From Campylobacter concisus (GTDB taxonomy: Bacteria > Campylobacterota > Campylobacteria > Campylobacterales > Campylobacteraceae): 31,003 bases of DNA. The stretch covers positions 1 to 31,003 of the forward strand of contig NZ_PIRM01000006.1 of the NCBI RefSeq assembly GCF_003049735.1, read 5' to 3'. The notes under the pieces are model-generated. The model saw only the letters and a list, made by a program, of their open reading frames with translations. It searched no databases and had not been told where the DNA came from. The position numbers and the translations under genes were made by a program. This document shows, one piece after another, positions 1 to 8,411 of the stretch; within the stretch, counting starts at the first letter, position 1; each line of letters starts with the position of its first letter.

Positions 1-6
1 TTAGTT

Positions 7-20
7 ACAAAAGTGGGACA
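7..20. repeat. 14-bp copy of the motif found upstream of the integrase
   Basis: ACAAAAGTGGGACA at 7-20 is repeated exactly at 16685-16698, where it lies 15 bp upstream of the ATG of a minus-strand tyrosine integrase. By analogy, another integrase gene may begin just left of this window, but none of its coding sequence is visible. The rest of 1-177 shows no gene. Confidence 0.4.
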
Positions 21-177
21 GTCTCTTAAAAATTCCAATGATTATAAAGCCATCACCCTTTTAATACCATAAAAATAGTTTTCTAAAATTTTTGCATATA
101 TTTTTGTCAAGACTTAAAATCTACTCAATGAAATTCTAAATATCTTAAAGAGACTTATAAAGCAACTCTTATTTAAA

Positions 178-1452
178 TCACTCCCCAAAACATATCATAA
201 AAATATTTATACCATCTTCGTGTTTGTATTTTAGGGCATGGCCGTGCTTTTTAAAAATTTGATTTGCTATGTAAAGTCCAAGTCCAAGTCCAGAATTTGA
301 AGTTTCTACTCTTCTATTAAACGCCCTATCAAACTCAAGTCTTTCTTGCTCAAGCTCGTCTCCCACGCTGCTGATGCACAGAGCATTTTTATCTATCCTT
401 ACGATGACTTTGTCGCTTGAGTATTTTAAGGCATTATCGATCAAATTTTTAACTCCGGTCGCATAAAGCTCAAAATCAACCTCAACAGCGCTTATCTCAC
501 CATCTGCTAGCACATCTATGCGGCTTGTATCTTTTAGCAAAAGCATATCTACCGAGTGATCTACGATGTCTATGACTCGGTGTTTGTTCTTTTTAAGCTC
601 CCACTCGCTCGATACTAGTTTTTCGACCTTGACAACCTCGCCTAGTATCATCTCTAGCCTTATAAAAATTTGTTTTAACCTGTCTCCCGCCTTATCGTCT
701 TGTAAAATTTCAGCGATCATATCCGCCATGATCCGCCCTTTCATTATCGGGTTGCGAAATTCATGCAAGATATTACGCAAAAAGAGCGCTCTAGCCTGTT
801 TTATGGCGTCTATCTTTTGCATAGTCGTGTTAAATTCGCCAGCGATTTGGCCTATTTCGTCGTTTGCCTCTACTTTTATCAGCCTAAATTTATCCTCCTC
901 GCCTGCTCTTCTTATCATATTTTTTAAATTTCTAAGCCTTAGCAGTTTTTTCAAAACGACTATAAAAAATGCGACCATTACTATATTTACTACGAGCCAA
1001 AGCACCCAAATGCCATTTGAAGAAATTTCTTCTAAATTTTCTAAAGGCACATCGTTTTTTGCTATGTCATCTTTGCTTGATATATTAAGCCCTGCCGCAT
1101 CCATAATGCGTGAAAACATTTTTGGATCGATAGAAGAAAATCTAGGCACAAAATAAAACTTTTTGTTATACCTTATCATATCAGCATACGAGTCGCTATA
1201 AATTTTCTCTCCGCCTTGCCTGATCTTAATAGGATCAAGCTCGCTACTTTTAAGACCTATTTGCGCTAGTTGTTTAGCCGCGTTGCCTTCTACTTGTCCT
1301 CGTATACGCATACCCAGCATAAAGCGCTCATAAGTATGATACTCTGCGTCTCTAATCTGCTTTTTTGATTCGATAAAAAATGCCAAATTTACCGTAATGA
1401 GCGCGGCAAAAAAGAAAAAAGATATGAGTTTTATGATAGATATATTACGCAT
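178..1452 (-). CDS. Sensor histidine kinase, ArsS-like
   Basis: This is a membrane-bound sensor kinase that should autophosphorylate on histidine and pass phosphate to the regulator encoded just upstream. An N-terminal membrane helix spans about residues 7-27 and a second spans about 148-168. They bracket a periplasmic domain of roughly 120 residues. A HAMP-like linker follows. The H-box reads ILHEFRNPIMKGR with phospho-acceptor H230, an unusual form of the common HExxxP box and close to that of ArsS-type kinases of Helicobacter and Campylobacter. The N-box has N336 and N340, and the G-box is GLGLGLY at 388-394. The start overlaps the regulator stop by 8 bp, so the pair is translationally coupled. 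The ligand is unknown. Its position beside a porin and reductase cluster suggests that it senses the reductase substrate, but that is inference. Confidence 0.93.
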   Translation of the reverse strand: MRNISIIKLISFFFFAALITVNLAFFIESKKQIRDAEYHTYERFMLGMRIRGQVEGNAAKQLAQIGLKSSELDPIKIRQGGEKIYSDSYADMIRYNKKFYFVPRFSSIDPKMFSRIMDAAGLNISSKDDIAKNDVPLENLEEISSNGIWVLWLVVNIVMVAFFIVVLKKLLRLRNLKNMIRRAGEEDKFRLIKVEANDEIGQIAGEFNTTMQKIDAIKQARALFLRNILHEFRNPIMKGRIMADMIAEILQDDKAGDRLKQIFIRLEMILGEVVKVEKLVSSEWELKKNKHRVIDIVDHSVDMLLLKDTSRIDVLADGEISAVEVDFELYATGVKNLIDNALKYSSDKVIVRIDKNALCISSVGDELEQERLEFDRAFNRRVETSNSGLGLGLYIANQIFKKHGHALKYKHEDGINIFMICFGE

Positions 1453-2116
1453 TGATAAATTTATACCCTATACCGCGCACGGGGTGGATGAAGTGTGGAT
1501 TTTTAGGGTCGTCTCCTATCTTTTGGCGCAAGCGCCCTATGGCTACGTCGATACTTTTTAGCCCGCTTTGAAATTTAGCCTGACCTAAATTTAACAAAAT
1601 ATCCTCTCTTGATACGACTATCCCCTCTTTTTCATAAAGGTAGATAAAGATGTCAAATTCTGCCTTTGTAAGCGCTATGACTTCTCCATTTTTTAATATG
1701 GTGCGTCTTTGTTTATCTACGCAAAAGGTTTTGGAGTCATTGCCGGCTTGTATCCCTCGGCGAAGTATCGCCCTTAGCCTAAATGCAAGCTCTATTGGCT
1801 CATAGGGCTTTGCCATGTAGTCGTCCGCCCCAAGCTCAAAGCCCTTTATCTTATCTAGCGTTTCGCTGCGAGCCGATGAGATGATGATAGGTAGCGACGG
1901 GTAGCTATGCCTTACCTGCTTGCACACCTCAAGGCCGTCCATATCAGGCAAGCCAAGGTCAAGTACCAATGCATCAAAGGTATTTTTCTCATTTAAAATT
2001 CTAAGTCCCTCAAGCGGGTTTGTGACTATGGCTACGCTTATCTCGCTTTTTGCAAGTGCATATTTTAAAAGCTCGGCTAGTTCAAGGTCGTCTTCTATAA
2101 GTAAAACTTCTATCAT
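1445..2116 (-). CDS. OmpR-family response regulator
   Basis: This is a DNA-binding response regulator of 223 residues, normal for the OmpR/PhoB family. The receiver domain (about 1-115) has acidic residues D9 and D10, phospho-acceptor D53 in VLDLGLPDMDG, S81 and K103. A winged-helix effector domain fills about 130-223 and ends in the typical RGIGYKF segment. It is first in the operon with the histidine kinase. No convincing ribosome binding site precedes the ATG. A TATAAT box lies only 8 bp upstream, so the mRNA may be leaderless. It probably regulates the divergent porin-reductase cluster; this is inferred from position alone. Confidence 0.94.
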   Translation of the reverse strand: MIEVLLIEDDLELAELLKYALAKSEISVAIVTNPLEGLRILNEKNTFDALVLDLGLPDMDGLEVCKQVRHSYPSLPIIISSARSETLDKIKGFELGADDYMAKPYEPIELAFRLRAILRRGIQAGNDSKTFCVDKQRRTILKNGEVIALTKAEFDIFIYLYEKEGIVVSREDILLNLGQAKFQSGLKSIDVAIGRLRQKIGDDPKNPHFIHPVRGIGYKFINA

Positions 2117-2123
2117 AGTGGTG

Positions 2124-2129
2124 ATTATA
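2124..2129 (-). promoter_or_regulatory. -10 box of the two-component operon
   Basis: TATAAT on the minus strand ends 7 bases before the regulator ATG at 2116. Transcription should therefore start at or within a base or two of the start codon. Confidence 0.55.
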
Positions 2130-2207
2130 TCAAATTTTAAATTTTGAAACTAAAAATATTTTTTTAGTTAATGTTACCAAAACCTTACCGTTTTTCGTGA
2201 GCCTGCG

Positions 2208-2423
2208 TGTTATGATTTCACTAATAAATCCAAGGGGGATGCCATAAAACACAGTGGCTTTGTGTTTTAAAAGGGCGTGGTTATTCTAGACATATCACCA
2301 AATGGCAAAAACTGAAAGGTAAATTTTACATAGCGTGGCATGATCGCAAGTGATGATGCGATAAGCCAAGCTTAAAAAGGCGGCATTGTTAAATGCCTAA
2401 AAAAGAAATTTAAGGAGTTTAGA
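2208..2423 (+). promoter_or_regulatory. Extended -10 promoter and ~200-nt structured leader of the porin-reductase cluster
   Basis: TGTTATGAT at 2208-2216 is an extended -10. Transcription from about 2223 gives a leader of about 200 nt before the porin. The leader contains an 8-bp hairpin (AAAACACA 2246-2253 with TGTGTTTT 2261-2268). It also has shorter inverted repeats near 2344-2365 (ATCGCA/TGCGAT) and 2382-2397 (GGCATT/AATGCC). The length and folding suggest post-transcriptional control. No known riboswitch is recognised. Confidence 0.45.
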
Positions 2424-3848
2424 GTGAAAACATCTTTTTTAACTACAAGCAAGAGTAAATTTGCTCTTAGTTTGGCTGCACTTATGGCTATGGCGACCTG
2501 TACAAGTGCGAGTGAGAGCTTGGAAGAGGCTTTGCAGGCAAGCACTATGGGTGCGACCTTATTTTCATACTACGATATGGACTCGACAGAGTACTTCCCG
2601 CCAGCTAGCAGAACAAATAAAATTCGCGAGCACATCGGTGGTTTAGGTGCTGAGCTTAGGTTCTTAACTGGCTCTTACTATGGCTTTAAGCTTGGTCTTA
2701 CGGCTCAGGGCTTAGTAAATTTTGCTCCGTCAAAGGCTGCAAAAGAGTATTTTGCCTATGACTGGAATAGCGAAGGCGTAGCGCTTTCAGAGGCCTACTT
2801 AGGATATGAAAATGACTACATCGAATTTAAACTCGGCCGTCAGTACTACAACTCAAAATACACAGGCCTAGTGCCGCCGCTTGTGGCTACAAACACGGAC
2901 GTGGGCTACAAAGAGGCATTTGAGGGCGTGAGCGCTAGGATAAAGCTTGATAGCATAAATACCGTTATCGGCCTAGCTGACTTTTGGAAATTTGCAGGTA
3001 GATCAAGCGCAGTAACAGGCGGTGATCACGGCGCGCCAAGGTTTAAAGATAGAGTTATCATCGGCGGCTTTGGGCCTTACGGCTATAAATTTGACAACAT
3101 CTTTAACTCATTTGCAACATATAGCGGCATCCCAGGCGTCTCGCTCACAGCTGGCTACGCAAATGTCTCAGGCATCGAGTATGACGACGCAGCCAACTCA
3201 AAAGGCGATATAAATTTCTACTTCGCAGCTGCTGGCTACAAAACGCCTACACTTTTTGAAAACGCAATCGTTGGCATAGACTTTATGTATAAAGGCTCAA
3301 GAACAAACGGCACTTTAAAAGAGAATTTCGACTTTAACGGCGATTACTATGCAGGCATGATAGGACTTTACAACGCTTATGGCGCTGATTTTAGATACGC
3401 ATACTCAACCGTTAGCAAAAACCAGATGTCGCTTCAAGGTATAGGAAACGACGTTGGCTCATTTACGGCCACTCCGATCTATGGTCCGTTTTTATTTATG
3501 AATTTTGCTGGTATGAATTTACATAAATTTAGCGCAGGCTACGACCTTAGCAATGTAGGCGCCGAGGGTCTTAGAGTGGATGCTGACTACTGGTATGGCA
3601 AACAGCACAATGGTAGCAACGTTCGCTCAGGCGGCCTTCATGGTCAAGCACCAGGAACTAGAATCGACGTAAAGGGCTGGGGTGTGCAAGTAACTTACAA
3701 AGTCCCTGCGGTTAAGGGTCTAAAACTATCAGCTATCTATGAAACATTAGATAGAAAGCTAAAATATACAAACGGCAGCTCTAACGGCAAGACAAGAGAT
3801 GAAGAACTTTGGTTAAGAGCCTCTTATGACTTTGATATATTGAAATAA
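2424..3848 (+). CDS. OprD-family outer membrane porin
   Basis: This is a predicted outer-membrane beta-barrel channel of 474 residues, a normal length for the Campylobacterota OprD-like porins. It starts at GTG with a good ribosome binding site (TAAGGAG, 6 bp upstream). A signal peptide occupies about the first 30 residues, with an Ala-Ser rich cleavage region after a hydrophobic core. The mature part is rich in aromatic, Gly and Asp/Asn residues in alternating strand-like patterns, and the C-terminus ends in a strand (ASYDFDILK). The reductase starts 21 bp downstream, which makes an operon likely. It probably admits the substrate of that reductase; that role is inference. OprD members are selective for small anions such as carboxylates in other bacteria. 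Confidence 0.88.
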   Translation: MKTSFLTTSKSKFALSLAALMAMATCTSASESLEEALQASTMGATLFSYYDMDSTEYFPPASRTNKIREHIGGLGAELRFLTGSYYGFKLGLTAQGLVNFAPSKAAKEYFAYDWNSEGVALSEAYLGYENDYIEFKLGRQYYNSKYTGLVPPLVATNTDVGYKEAFEGVSARIKLDSINTVIGLADFWKFAGRSSAVTGGDHGAPRFKDRVIIGGFGPYGYKFDNIFNSFATYSGIPGVSLTAGYANVSGIEYDDAANSKGDINFYFAAAGYKTPTLFENAIVGIDFMYKGSRTNGTLKENFDFNGDYYAGMIGLYNAYGADFRYAYSTVSKNQMSLQGIGNDVGSFTATPIYGPFLFMNFAGMNLHKFSAGYDLSNVGAEGLRVDADYWYGKQHNGSNVRSGGLHGQAPGTRIDVKGWGVQVTYKVPAVKGLKLSAIYETLDRKLKYTNGSSNGKTRDEELWLRASYDFDILK

Positions 3849-3869
3849 ATTTGAAACAAGGAGTATAAA

Positions 3870-5627
3870 ATGGTAGAAAATAACGAACTATCACGTCGCT
3901 CGTTTTTAAAACGTAGTGGCGCACTCACACTTGGCTCAGTTGCAGCAGGATCAGCGCTGCTAACAGGCTGTGATAACCCAAATAACCACCTCATCCACCC
4001 AGAAAAGGAGACCACAAAAGCACCTGATGTGCCAAAATGGCTAGGTGTCGAGCCTGAAATTTCAGACAAAGATATAAAAGAGACGCTTGAAACCGATGTG
4101 CTTATCATCGGTGCTGGCGTTTCAGGGCTTCACGCTGCGCGCGCTGCTAGCGAAAAAGGCGCAAGGGTTATCGTCCTAGAAAAAGCCGGTCGCTTTCAGG
4201 TTAGAAGCGGTCAGTACGGCACTCTAGGCAATAAATTTCAAAGAGAGCTTGGTATCAAATATGACAAGAATGCGGCCATAAATGAGCACTTAAAACAGAT
4301 GGGCTACCGCGCCGATCAGCGCGTTTGGAACTACTGGGCGGATCACAGCGGCGAGGACTTTGACTGGATGATAGAGCTTGCTCCTGCGGTGCATTTTATG
4401 AAAGAGACCGATACGCAGCTTGATAGAAGTAAGATAAATTTGATGGTTATGCACTATCCACTCCCGGCCGGATACGACCCAAGTAAGGAAAACAGCCCAA
4501 GCTATCCAACTGTTATGTCCTTTTTACCTAGCCAAGAGCCGATGATGGAGCTAGTTTATGAAAAGTCTATAAAACAAGGTGCAAAGTATATCTTTAAAAC
4601 TCGTGCAAAAAAGCTACTTCGCGACAAAACGACTGGCAAAATGCAAGGAGCGATCGCGCAAAATATGGCTGATGGCTCATATATCAAGATAAATGCTAAG
4701 TCGGTGATACTTGCTACGGGCGATTATATGAATGACCCTGAGATGGTAAAGACATTTGTGCCGTGGGTGGCAAATTTCTTCTGTCCGTTTCCAAACAGAG
4801 ACTACAAAAACAATCCGACCAACACGGGAGACGGACACAAACTTGGCTCATGGATAGGTGCAAAGCTAGAAGACGGACCGCACGCACCAGTCGCTCACAC
4901 GCTTGGCGGACCGCTTGGCGTTGATGCGTTTTTACTAACAAATGCAAAGGGAGAGCGCTTTACAAATGAAGATCTAAGCGGTCAGCAAGTCACTCAGCCG
5001 CTCTCTCGCCAACCAGGAGGCTTTGGCTGGCAAGTATTTGACTCTAAATTTCCAGAGCAAGTCGGCCTCATGGGCGTATCACACGGCAGCGTAAACCACT
5101 GTGTAGAAGATAATCCAAAGCTTCCACCTGACTGCCAGTGGGCGATAGGCAAAACATCATATATATCGGTAAAAGATATTGAAGAGATGCCTGATGTCAT
5201 AAAAGCAAACACCATTGAAGAGCTTGCTAGTAAGCTCTACCCTGATAACAAAAAGGCGCAAACACAGTTTTTGGCGACCATAAAACGATACAACGAGCTA
5301 TGCGACAAAGGCCATGATGATGACTTTGGCAAGACCGCTAAGAGGATGTTTCCAGTCCGCCATGCGCCGTTTTATGCTGGCAAAATGGGAGTAGGTGCGA
5401 GCCTGGTCGTCATGGGCGGCTTCACCGTAGAGCCAAGCACTGCAAATGTGCTAGATACCGACTATAACGAAATTTCAGGACTTTACGCCTGCGGTAACGT
5501 TATGGGCGGACGCTTTTTGGGAGATTATCCAGTAGTTTTAGCCGGCACTAGCCACGGAACATGCCTATGCTACGGACGCTTAGCAGGCTATCAGGCTGCG
5601 GCAAACGCAAAAGGAGTACAAGCATGA
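3870..5627 (+). CDS. Tat-exported FAD-dependent reductase, fumarate reductase/flavocytochrome c superfamily
   Basis: This is a periplasmic flavoprotein of 585 residues that probably reduces an unsaturated organic acid or related acceptor with electrons from the next gene's cytochrome. The Tat motif SRRSFLKR is at 8-15. A lipobox-like LTGC puts C34 as a possible lipidation site. The FAD dinucleotide-binding motif GAGVSG is at 81-86, with E104 at the end of the second strand. The segment GERFTNE near residue 357 belongs to the fumarate-reductase fold. However, the catalytic Arg that follows in flavocytochrome c fumarate reductase is Gly here, and the catalytic His before MGG is Val (VVMGG, about 512). 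The C-terminal part reads GGRFLGDYP, unlike the NRLGGN of fumarate reductases. Fumarate is therefore an unlikely substrate. The ribosome binding site is AAGGAG. It overlaps the cytochrome start by ATGA. Confidence 0.88.
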   Translation: MVENNELSRRSFLKRSGALTLGSVAAGSALLTGCDNPNNHLIHPEKETTKAPDVPKWLGVEPEISDKDIKETLETDVLIIGAGVSGLHAARAASEKGARVIVLEKAGRFQVRSGQYGTLGNKFQRELGIKYDKNAAINEHLKQMGYRADQRVWNYWADHSGEDFDWMIELAPAVHFMKETDTQLDRSKINLMVMHYPLPAGYDPSKENSPSYPTVMSFLPSQEPMMELVYEKSIKQGAKYIFKTRAKKLLRDKTTGKMQGAIAQNMADGSYIKINAKSVILATGDYMNDPEMVKTFVPWVANFFCPFPNRDYKNNPTNTGDGHKLGSWIGAKLEDGPHAPVAHTLGGPLGVDAFLLTNAKGERFTNEDLSGQQVTQPLSRQPGGFGWQVFDSKFPEQVGLMGVSHGSVNHCVEDNPKLPPDCQWAIGKTSYISVKDIEEMPDVIKANTIEELASKLYPDNKKAQTQFLATIKRYNELCDKGHDDDFGKTAKRMFPVRHAPFYAGKMGVGASLVVMGGFTVEPSTANVLDTDYNEISGLYACGNVMGGRFLGDYPVVLAGTSHGTCLCYGRLAGYQAAANAKGVQA

Positions 5628-6151
5628 GCAATAGAAAAAAATATACGATAATAGGACTAATAGTAGCCGCTATCGTGGGCTTTATAGCTTTTCATCAGAT
5701 AGAAGCAGCTAGCCACAAGGCTGAATTTTGTATCTTGTGTCACAACATGCAACCAGAATACGACTCTTATACAAAAGGAAATTTGCTAGCTAAAAAGCAT
5801 AAAGATGCAAATGTAACATGCCACGACTGCCACACTCCAACTATAGGTGAGCAGCTAAATGAGGTCAGGATGTATGCAACTGGCGACTTTGAGACACCAA
5901 CAAAACAAAGAGGCTTTACTAACGAGCAGTGCACCAGCTGTCACAAGATAGCTGATATCAGGAAAAAGACCGCACACTACGGCCTATCTAACCCACATGA
6001 AGGCACTCACAATAAAGACAATGAGATGCTTCAGTGTCAGTCATGCCATGCCGTGCATCATCCGCAAAAGCTAAATACTTGTATGTCTTGCCACCCAATA
6101 GACTGGAAGGTAGATAGCAGCTGGAAGATGTATCCTCCTACTAAAAAATAA
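5624..6151 (+). CDS. Pentaheme membrane-anchored c-type cytochrome, NapC/NrfH-like
   Basis: This is a membrane-anchored cytochrome of 175 residues that should carry electrons from menaquinol to the flavoprotein encoded just before it. One N-terminal helix (about 7-24) anchors it. Five CXXCH heme sites follow at 36, 66, 103, 138 and 153. The first is CILCHNM, the CXXCHxM form used in NrfH and NapC. NrfH-type proteins normally carry four hemes, so the fifth is a departure. The ATG at 5624 was chosen over an in-frame upstream ATG because it overlaps the previous stop (ATGA) and has AAGGAG 7 bp upstream. A Wolinella FccA/FccB-like pair is the nearest known arrangement. Confidence 0.9.
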   Translation: MSNRKKYTIIGLIVAAIVGFIAFHQIEAASHKAEFCILCHNMQPEYDSYTKGNLLAKKHKDANVTCHDCHTPTIGEQLNEVRMYATGDFETPTKQRGFTNEQCTSCHKIADIRKKTAHYGLSNPHEGTHNKDNEMLQCQSCHAVHHPQKLNTCMSCHPIDWKVDSSWKMYPPTKK

Positions 6152-6157
6152 TCTCTC

Positions 6158-6188
6158 ATCCGCCTCATCTGGGGCGGATAATCTTTTT
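6158..6188 (+). terminator. Rho-independent terminator of the reductase cluster
   Basis: ATCCGCC at 6158-6164 and GGCGGAT at 6173-6179 form a 7-bp GC-rich stem with an 8-nt loop. TTTTT follows at 6184-6188. Confidence 0.8.
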
Positions 6189-6348
6189 ATCTAAAACTCC
6201 TTTAAATACGCAATTTTAACCTCTATCATTTTAATATTTTTAACTTTTCTTTCTAAAAAATAAACTTTTTACGAAAATTTGCATTTCTAGCGCAGATTTT
6301 TTCCAAAATTGGTGTAATTACTATAAAGACATTTTAAAAAGGAAGAAA

Positions 6349-6429
6349 ATGAAAAAATTTTCATTAATAGTAACTAGCACTGCTAGCACGAGAGAAAGTT
6401 CAAATGGTGAGGTGATTTACCATGGCTAA
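6349..6429 (+). CDS. 26-codon leader ORF overlapping the relaxase start
   Basis: This short ORF has a good ribosome binding site (AAGGAAG, about 5 bp upstream). It encodes MKKFSLIVTSTASTRESS and eight more residues, then stops inside the relaxase, overlapping it by 8 bp. The relaxase start itself has only a moderate site (GAGGTGA), so translation of the leader may feed the relaxase by coupling. The peptide is rich in Ser/Thr and has no recognised function. It could be a short chance ORF, but the strong site and overlap argue for use. Confidence 0.5.
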   Translation: MKKFSLIVTSTASTRESSNGEVIYHG

Positions 6430-7837
6430 TGCATATATAGTAAATGATCACAGCCTAGTCATAAATGTGAGGTCAGGTTTTTTAACATATGGTAGAGCCA
6501 TAGGTAGATTTGCACATGCGTGCCGTGAGAAAAATCAGACTGAGCATATAAAGTATCTTAACAAAACCCCAGCCACTATTAATCGCTACAAGCTCCTAAG
6601 CGAGTTTAATGGCAATGGCAATATGAGAGATGCTAACGGCAAAGATGATGAGCTGCATAATATGGCTTTTGTAAAGAATTTACTTAAAGGCTTTCAGGAT
6701 AGCTTTAAAGAAGACTATGGCAAGCAATCCTACACACAAAAACGACAAGGTAAAGATATAGTTATACGTAGAGCTTGGCGCAAAGATATGGCTAGTTTTT
6801 GTGAAGTCATCATCACATTTGGTACAGACAGAGAAAAGGAGCCAAAAGAAGGGCTAAACGACGAAGAGTCAAAATTTATAAATGAAAACATATGCATGGA
6901 TAGAGTAATGAGATTTGTAAATGCATACTGCGCGAAGTATGGCGCAAAGTGTCTGCTTGTGGCTGAGCATAATGACGAAAAGACCAAGCACTATCACATC
7001 ATCTTTACAAACTACAACTTTGAGAAGCATGCAAATTTGAGATTTAGTGGCAGGTCAAAAACAGCAAAATTTGGTAAAGAGCTACAAGATATGGGAGCAG
7101 AGGCATTTGAAGGTCAGGTACTTCGTGGTAAGTCAAGTAAAAATAGACACAAGAATTTAACCCAAATGCACCAAATAGCAAGTGAATATAAGAGCGAGCA
7201 AGAGCTAAAAGAGAAAATTCAAAAGCTTATAGAAGCGGAAGCAAATAAGTATATGCAAAAGAAAGAGCCTTTGTTGGGCGACGAGTACTTTAGGTTAGAG
7301 CCAAATGAAAAAAGAGCTTTAATAGTAGGTCTTAGAAATTCTGTTTTTGAACAAATGCAAGAAAGCATAACCATCACATCTGATGAGCAGCTAAAAGAAA
7401 AGGTAGAACTTCTTGATGGGCAAGTAACAGAACAAAACAAGATCATAGAGGAAGATAAAAAGAAAAGCTTAGAAGTCTTAAAAGAAAAAGAGCAGCTAGA
7501 AAAAGAGCTAGATGATTTAAAAGAGATTCAAGCTGAGCAAGACAAAGAGATAATGCTTCTTAAAAATAGAGTAAAAGCACATACTAATCAGCAAACAAAG
7601 ATAGATGAACAAAATGCATTGATAGAGAGTAAGAATAGAGAAAATCAATCTCTAGCACGTAAAAGCAAAAGCTTGCAAAAAGAAAATATCAGGCTAAGAG
7701 ACTTTAATGACAAAAGCTTAGGTCTTTTACTTGAAATAGCAAGCACCGATCCTGAGCTAAAAGAGATAATAGTAAATGAGATGCCAGAGTTGAGTGGTAA
7801 ATTTACAAAAGATGATGCATTGATGGAGATGGGGTAG
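6422..7837 (+). CDS. MobV-type relaxase (plasmid mobilisation protein)
   Basis: This is a predicted DNA relaxase that nicks one strand at an origin of transfer and leads it during conjugative mobilisation. The metal-binding motif is clear: H183-N-D185-E186-K-T-K-H190-Y-H192, the HxDExxxHxH signature of MobV/Pre proteins. The N-terminal 240 residues hold the catalytic domain. About residues 310-430 form a long charged coiled coil, as is common in this family. There is no mating-pore or coupling-protein gene here, so transfer would depend on a helper. It is a second mobilisation system beside the relaxase at 19167, from a different family, which indicates separate origins for the two halves of the region. 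Confidence 0.88.
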   Translation: MANAYIVNDHSLVINVRSGFLTYGRAIGRFAHACREKNQTEHIKYLNKTPATINRYKLLSEFNGNGNMRDANGKDDELHNMAFVKNLLKGFQDSFKEDYGKQSYTQKRQGKDIVIRRAWRKDMASFCEVIITFGTDREKEPKEGLNDEESKFINENICMDRVMRFVNAYCAKYGAKCLLVAEHNDEKTKHYHIIFTNYNFEKHANLRFSGRSKTAKFGKELQDMGAEAFEGQVLRGKSSKNRHKNLTQMHQIASEYKSEQELKEKIQKLIEAEANKYMQKKEPLLGDEYFRLEPNEKRALIVGLRNSVFEQMQESITITSDEQLKEKVELLDGQVTEQNKIIEEDKKKSLEVLKEKEQLEKELDDLKEIQAEQDKEIMLLKNRVKAHTNQQTKIDEQNALIESKNRENQSLARKSKSLQKENIRLRDFNDKSLGLLLEIASTDPELKEIIVNEMPELSGKFTKDDALMEMG

Positions 7838-7889
7838 TAAGCATTCTTTAAAATTTACAATGCGTAATCTATAAATTTAAGCCACCAAA

Positions 7890-7940
7890 GTAAGCTAGCC
7901 GTGTAAATTTTACCAAGTAAATTTACACTGGCTTGCTTAC
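7890..7940. repeat. Large near-perfect hairpin downstream of the relaxase
   Basis: GTAAGC, AGCC and TGTAAATTT on the left pair with AAATTTACA, GGCT and GCTTAC on the right. They are separated by an 8-nt loop and interrupted by one small mismatch and one bulge, giving about 19 paired bases. It could end relaxase transcription in either direction or be a DNA-level recognition site for the relaxase. No T-run follows, so a simple terminator is not certain. Confidence 0.5.
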
Positions 7941-8021
7941 AAACTTGCGGTATATCCTACGCAACACTCCTATATCTCATATAGACATACTCATAAATTT
8001 TCTATCTGCACGCCGAGATAC

Positions 8022-8183
8022 TTATATCATCATAACACTCAGGTAGCTCGCCCCAGAGCGTATCGCAAAAAGATAAGACCAAGCATTGGCACGTAGTATT
8101 GATACGATGTGAGGTTTGACCCTGGGCGCAAAAACTCCGCCAACTCTCAAAGGTCGCTCTCTAGCATTTGTAAATTTAGCCAT
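8022..8183 (-). CDS. Possible 53-aa small protein or conserved element
   Basis: An ATG-initiated ORF of 53 residues (start MAKFTNARERPLRVGGVF, end SYLSVMMI) lies in an otherwise gene-free stretch. It is Arg-rich near the start and hydrophobic at the end. No good ribosome binding site is visible. Locally the DNA is less AT-rich than its flanks. This may be a protein, or non-coding DNA or RNA that happens to be open. Function is unknown. Confidence 0.25.
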   Translation of the reverse strand: MAKFTNARERPLRVGGVFAPRVKPHIVSILRANAWSYLFAIRSGASYLSVMMI

Positions 8184-8411
8184 TTATATTTTGCTTGCTA
8201 TTTTAGCATTTTATGGGTATGGATTGTTATTTTGGGAGAAAGAAATTTTATGAGTAAAATTTTGAGAGAGGTTTTTGCATGTATTAAAGTAATATTTATC
8301 TTAAGCAAAAACTTAGACCTTTTATCGGCAAATGTCATTTTTAATGGATAAAGTTTTGTTTAGGTTGTATCTTTGTAAATAAAAATTTTGCCCGTCTGGC
8401 TAAGACCTTAC

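Noticed and set aside
566..1156. Plus-strand open frame opposite the histidine kinase
   Set aside because: It is antisense to a well-supported kinase, is Ser-rich as expected of a shadow frame, and has no ribosome site.
7890..7940. Integron attC site
   Set aside because: There are no R'/R'' core motifs, no integron integrase and no cassette array.
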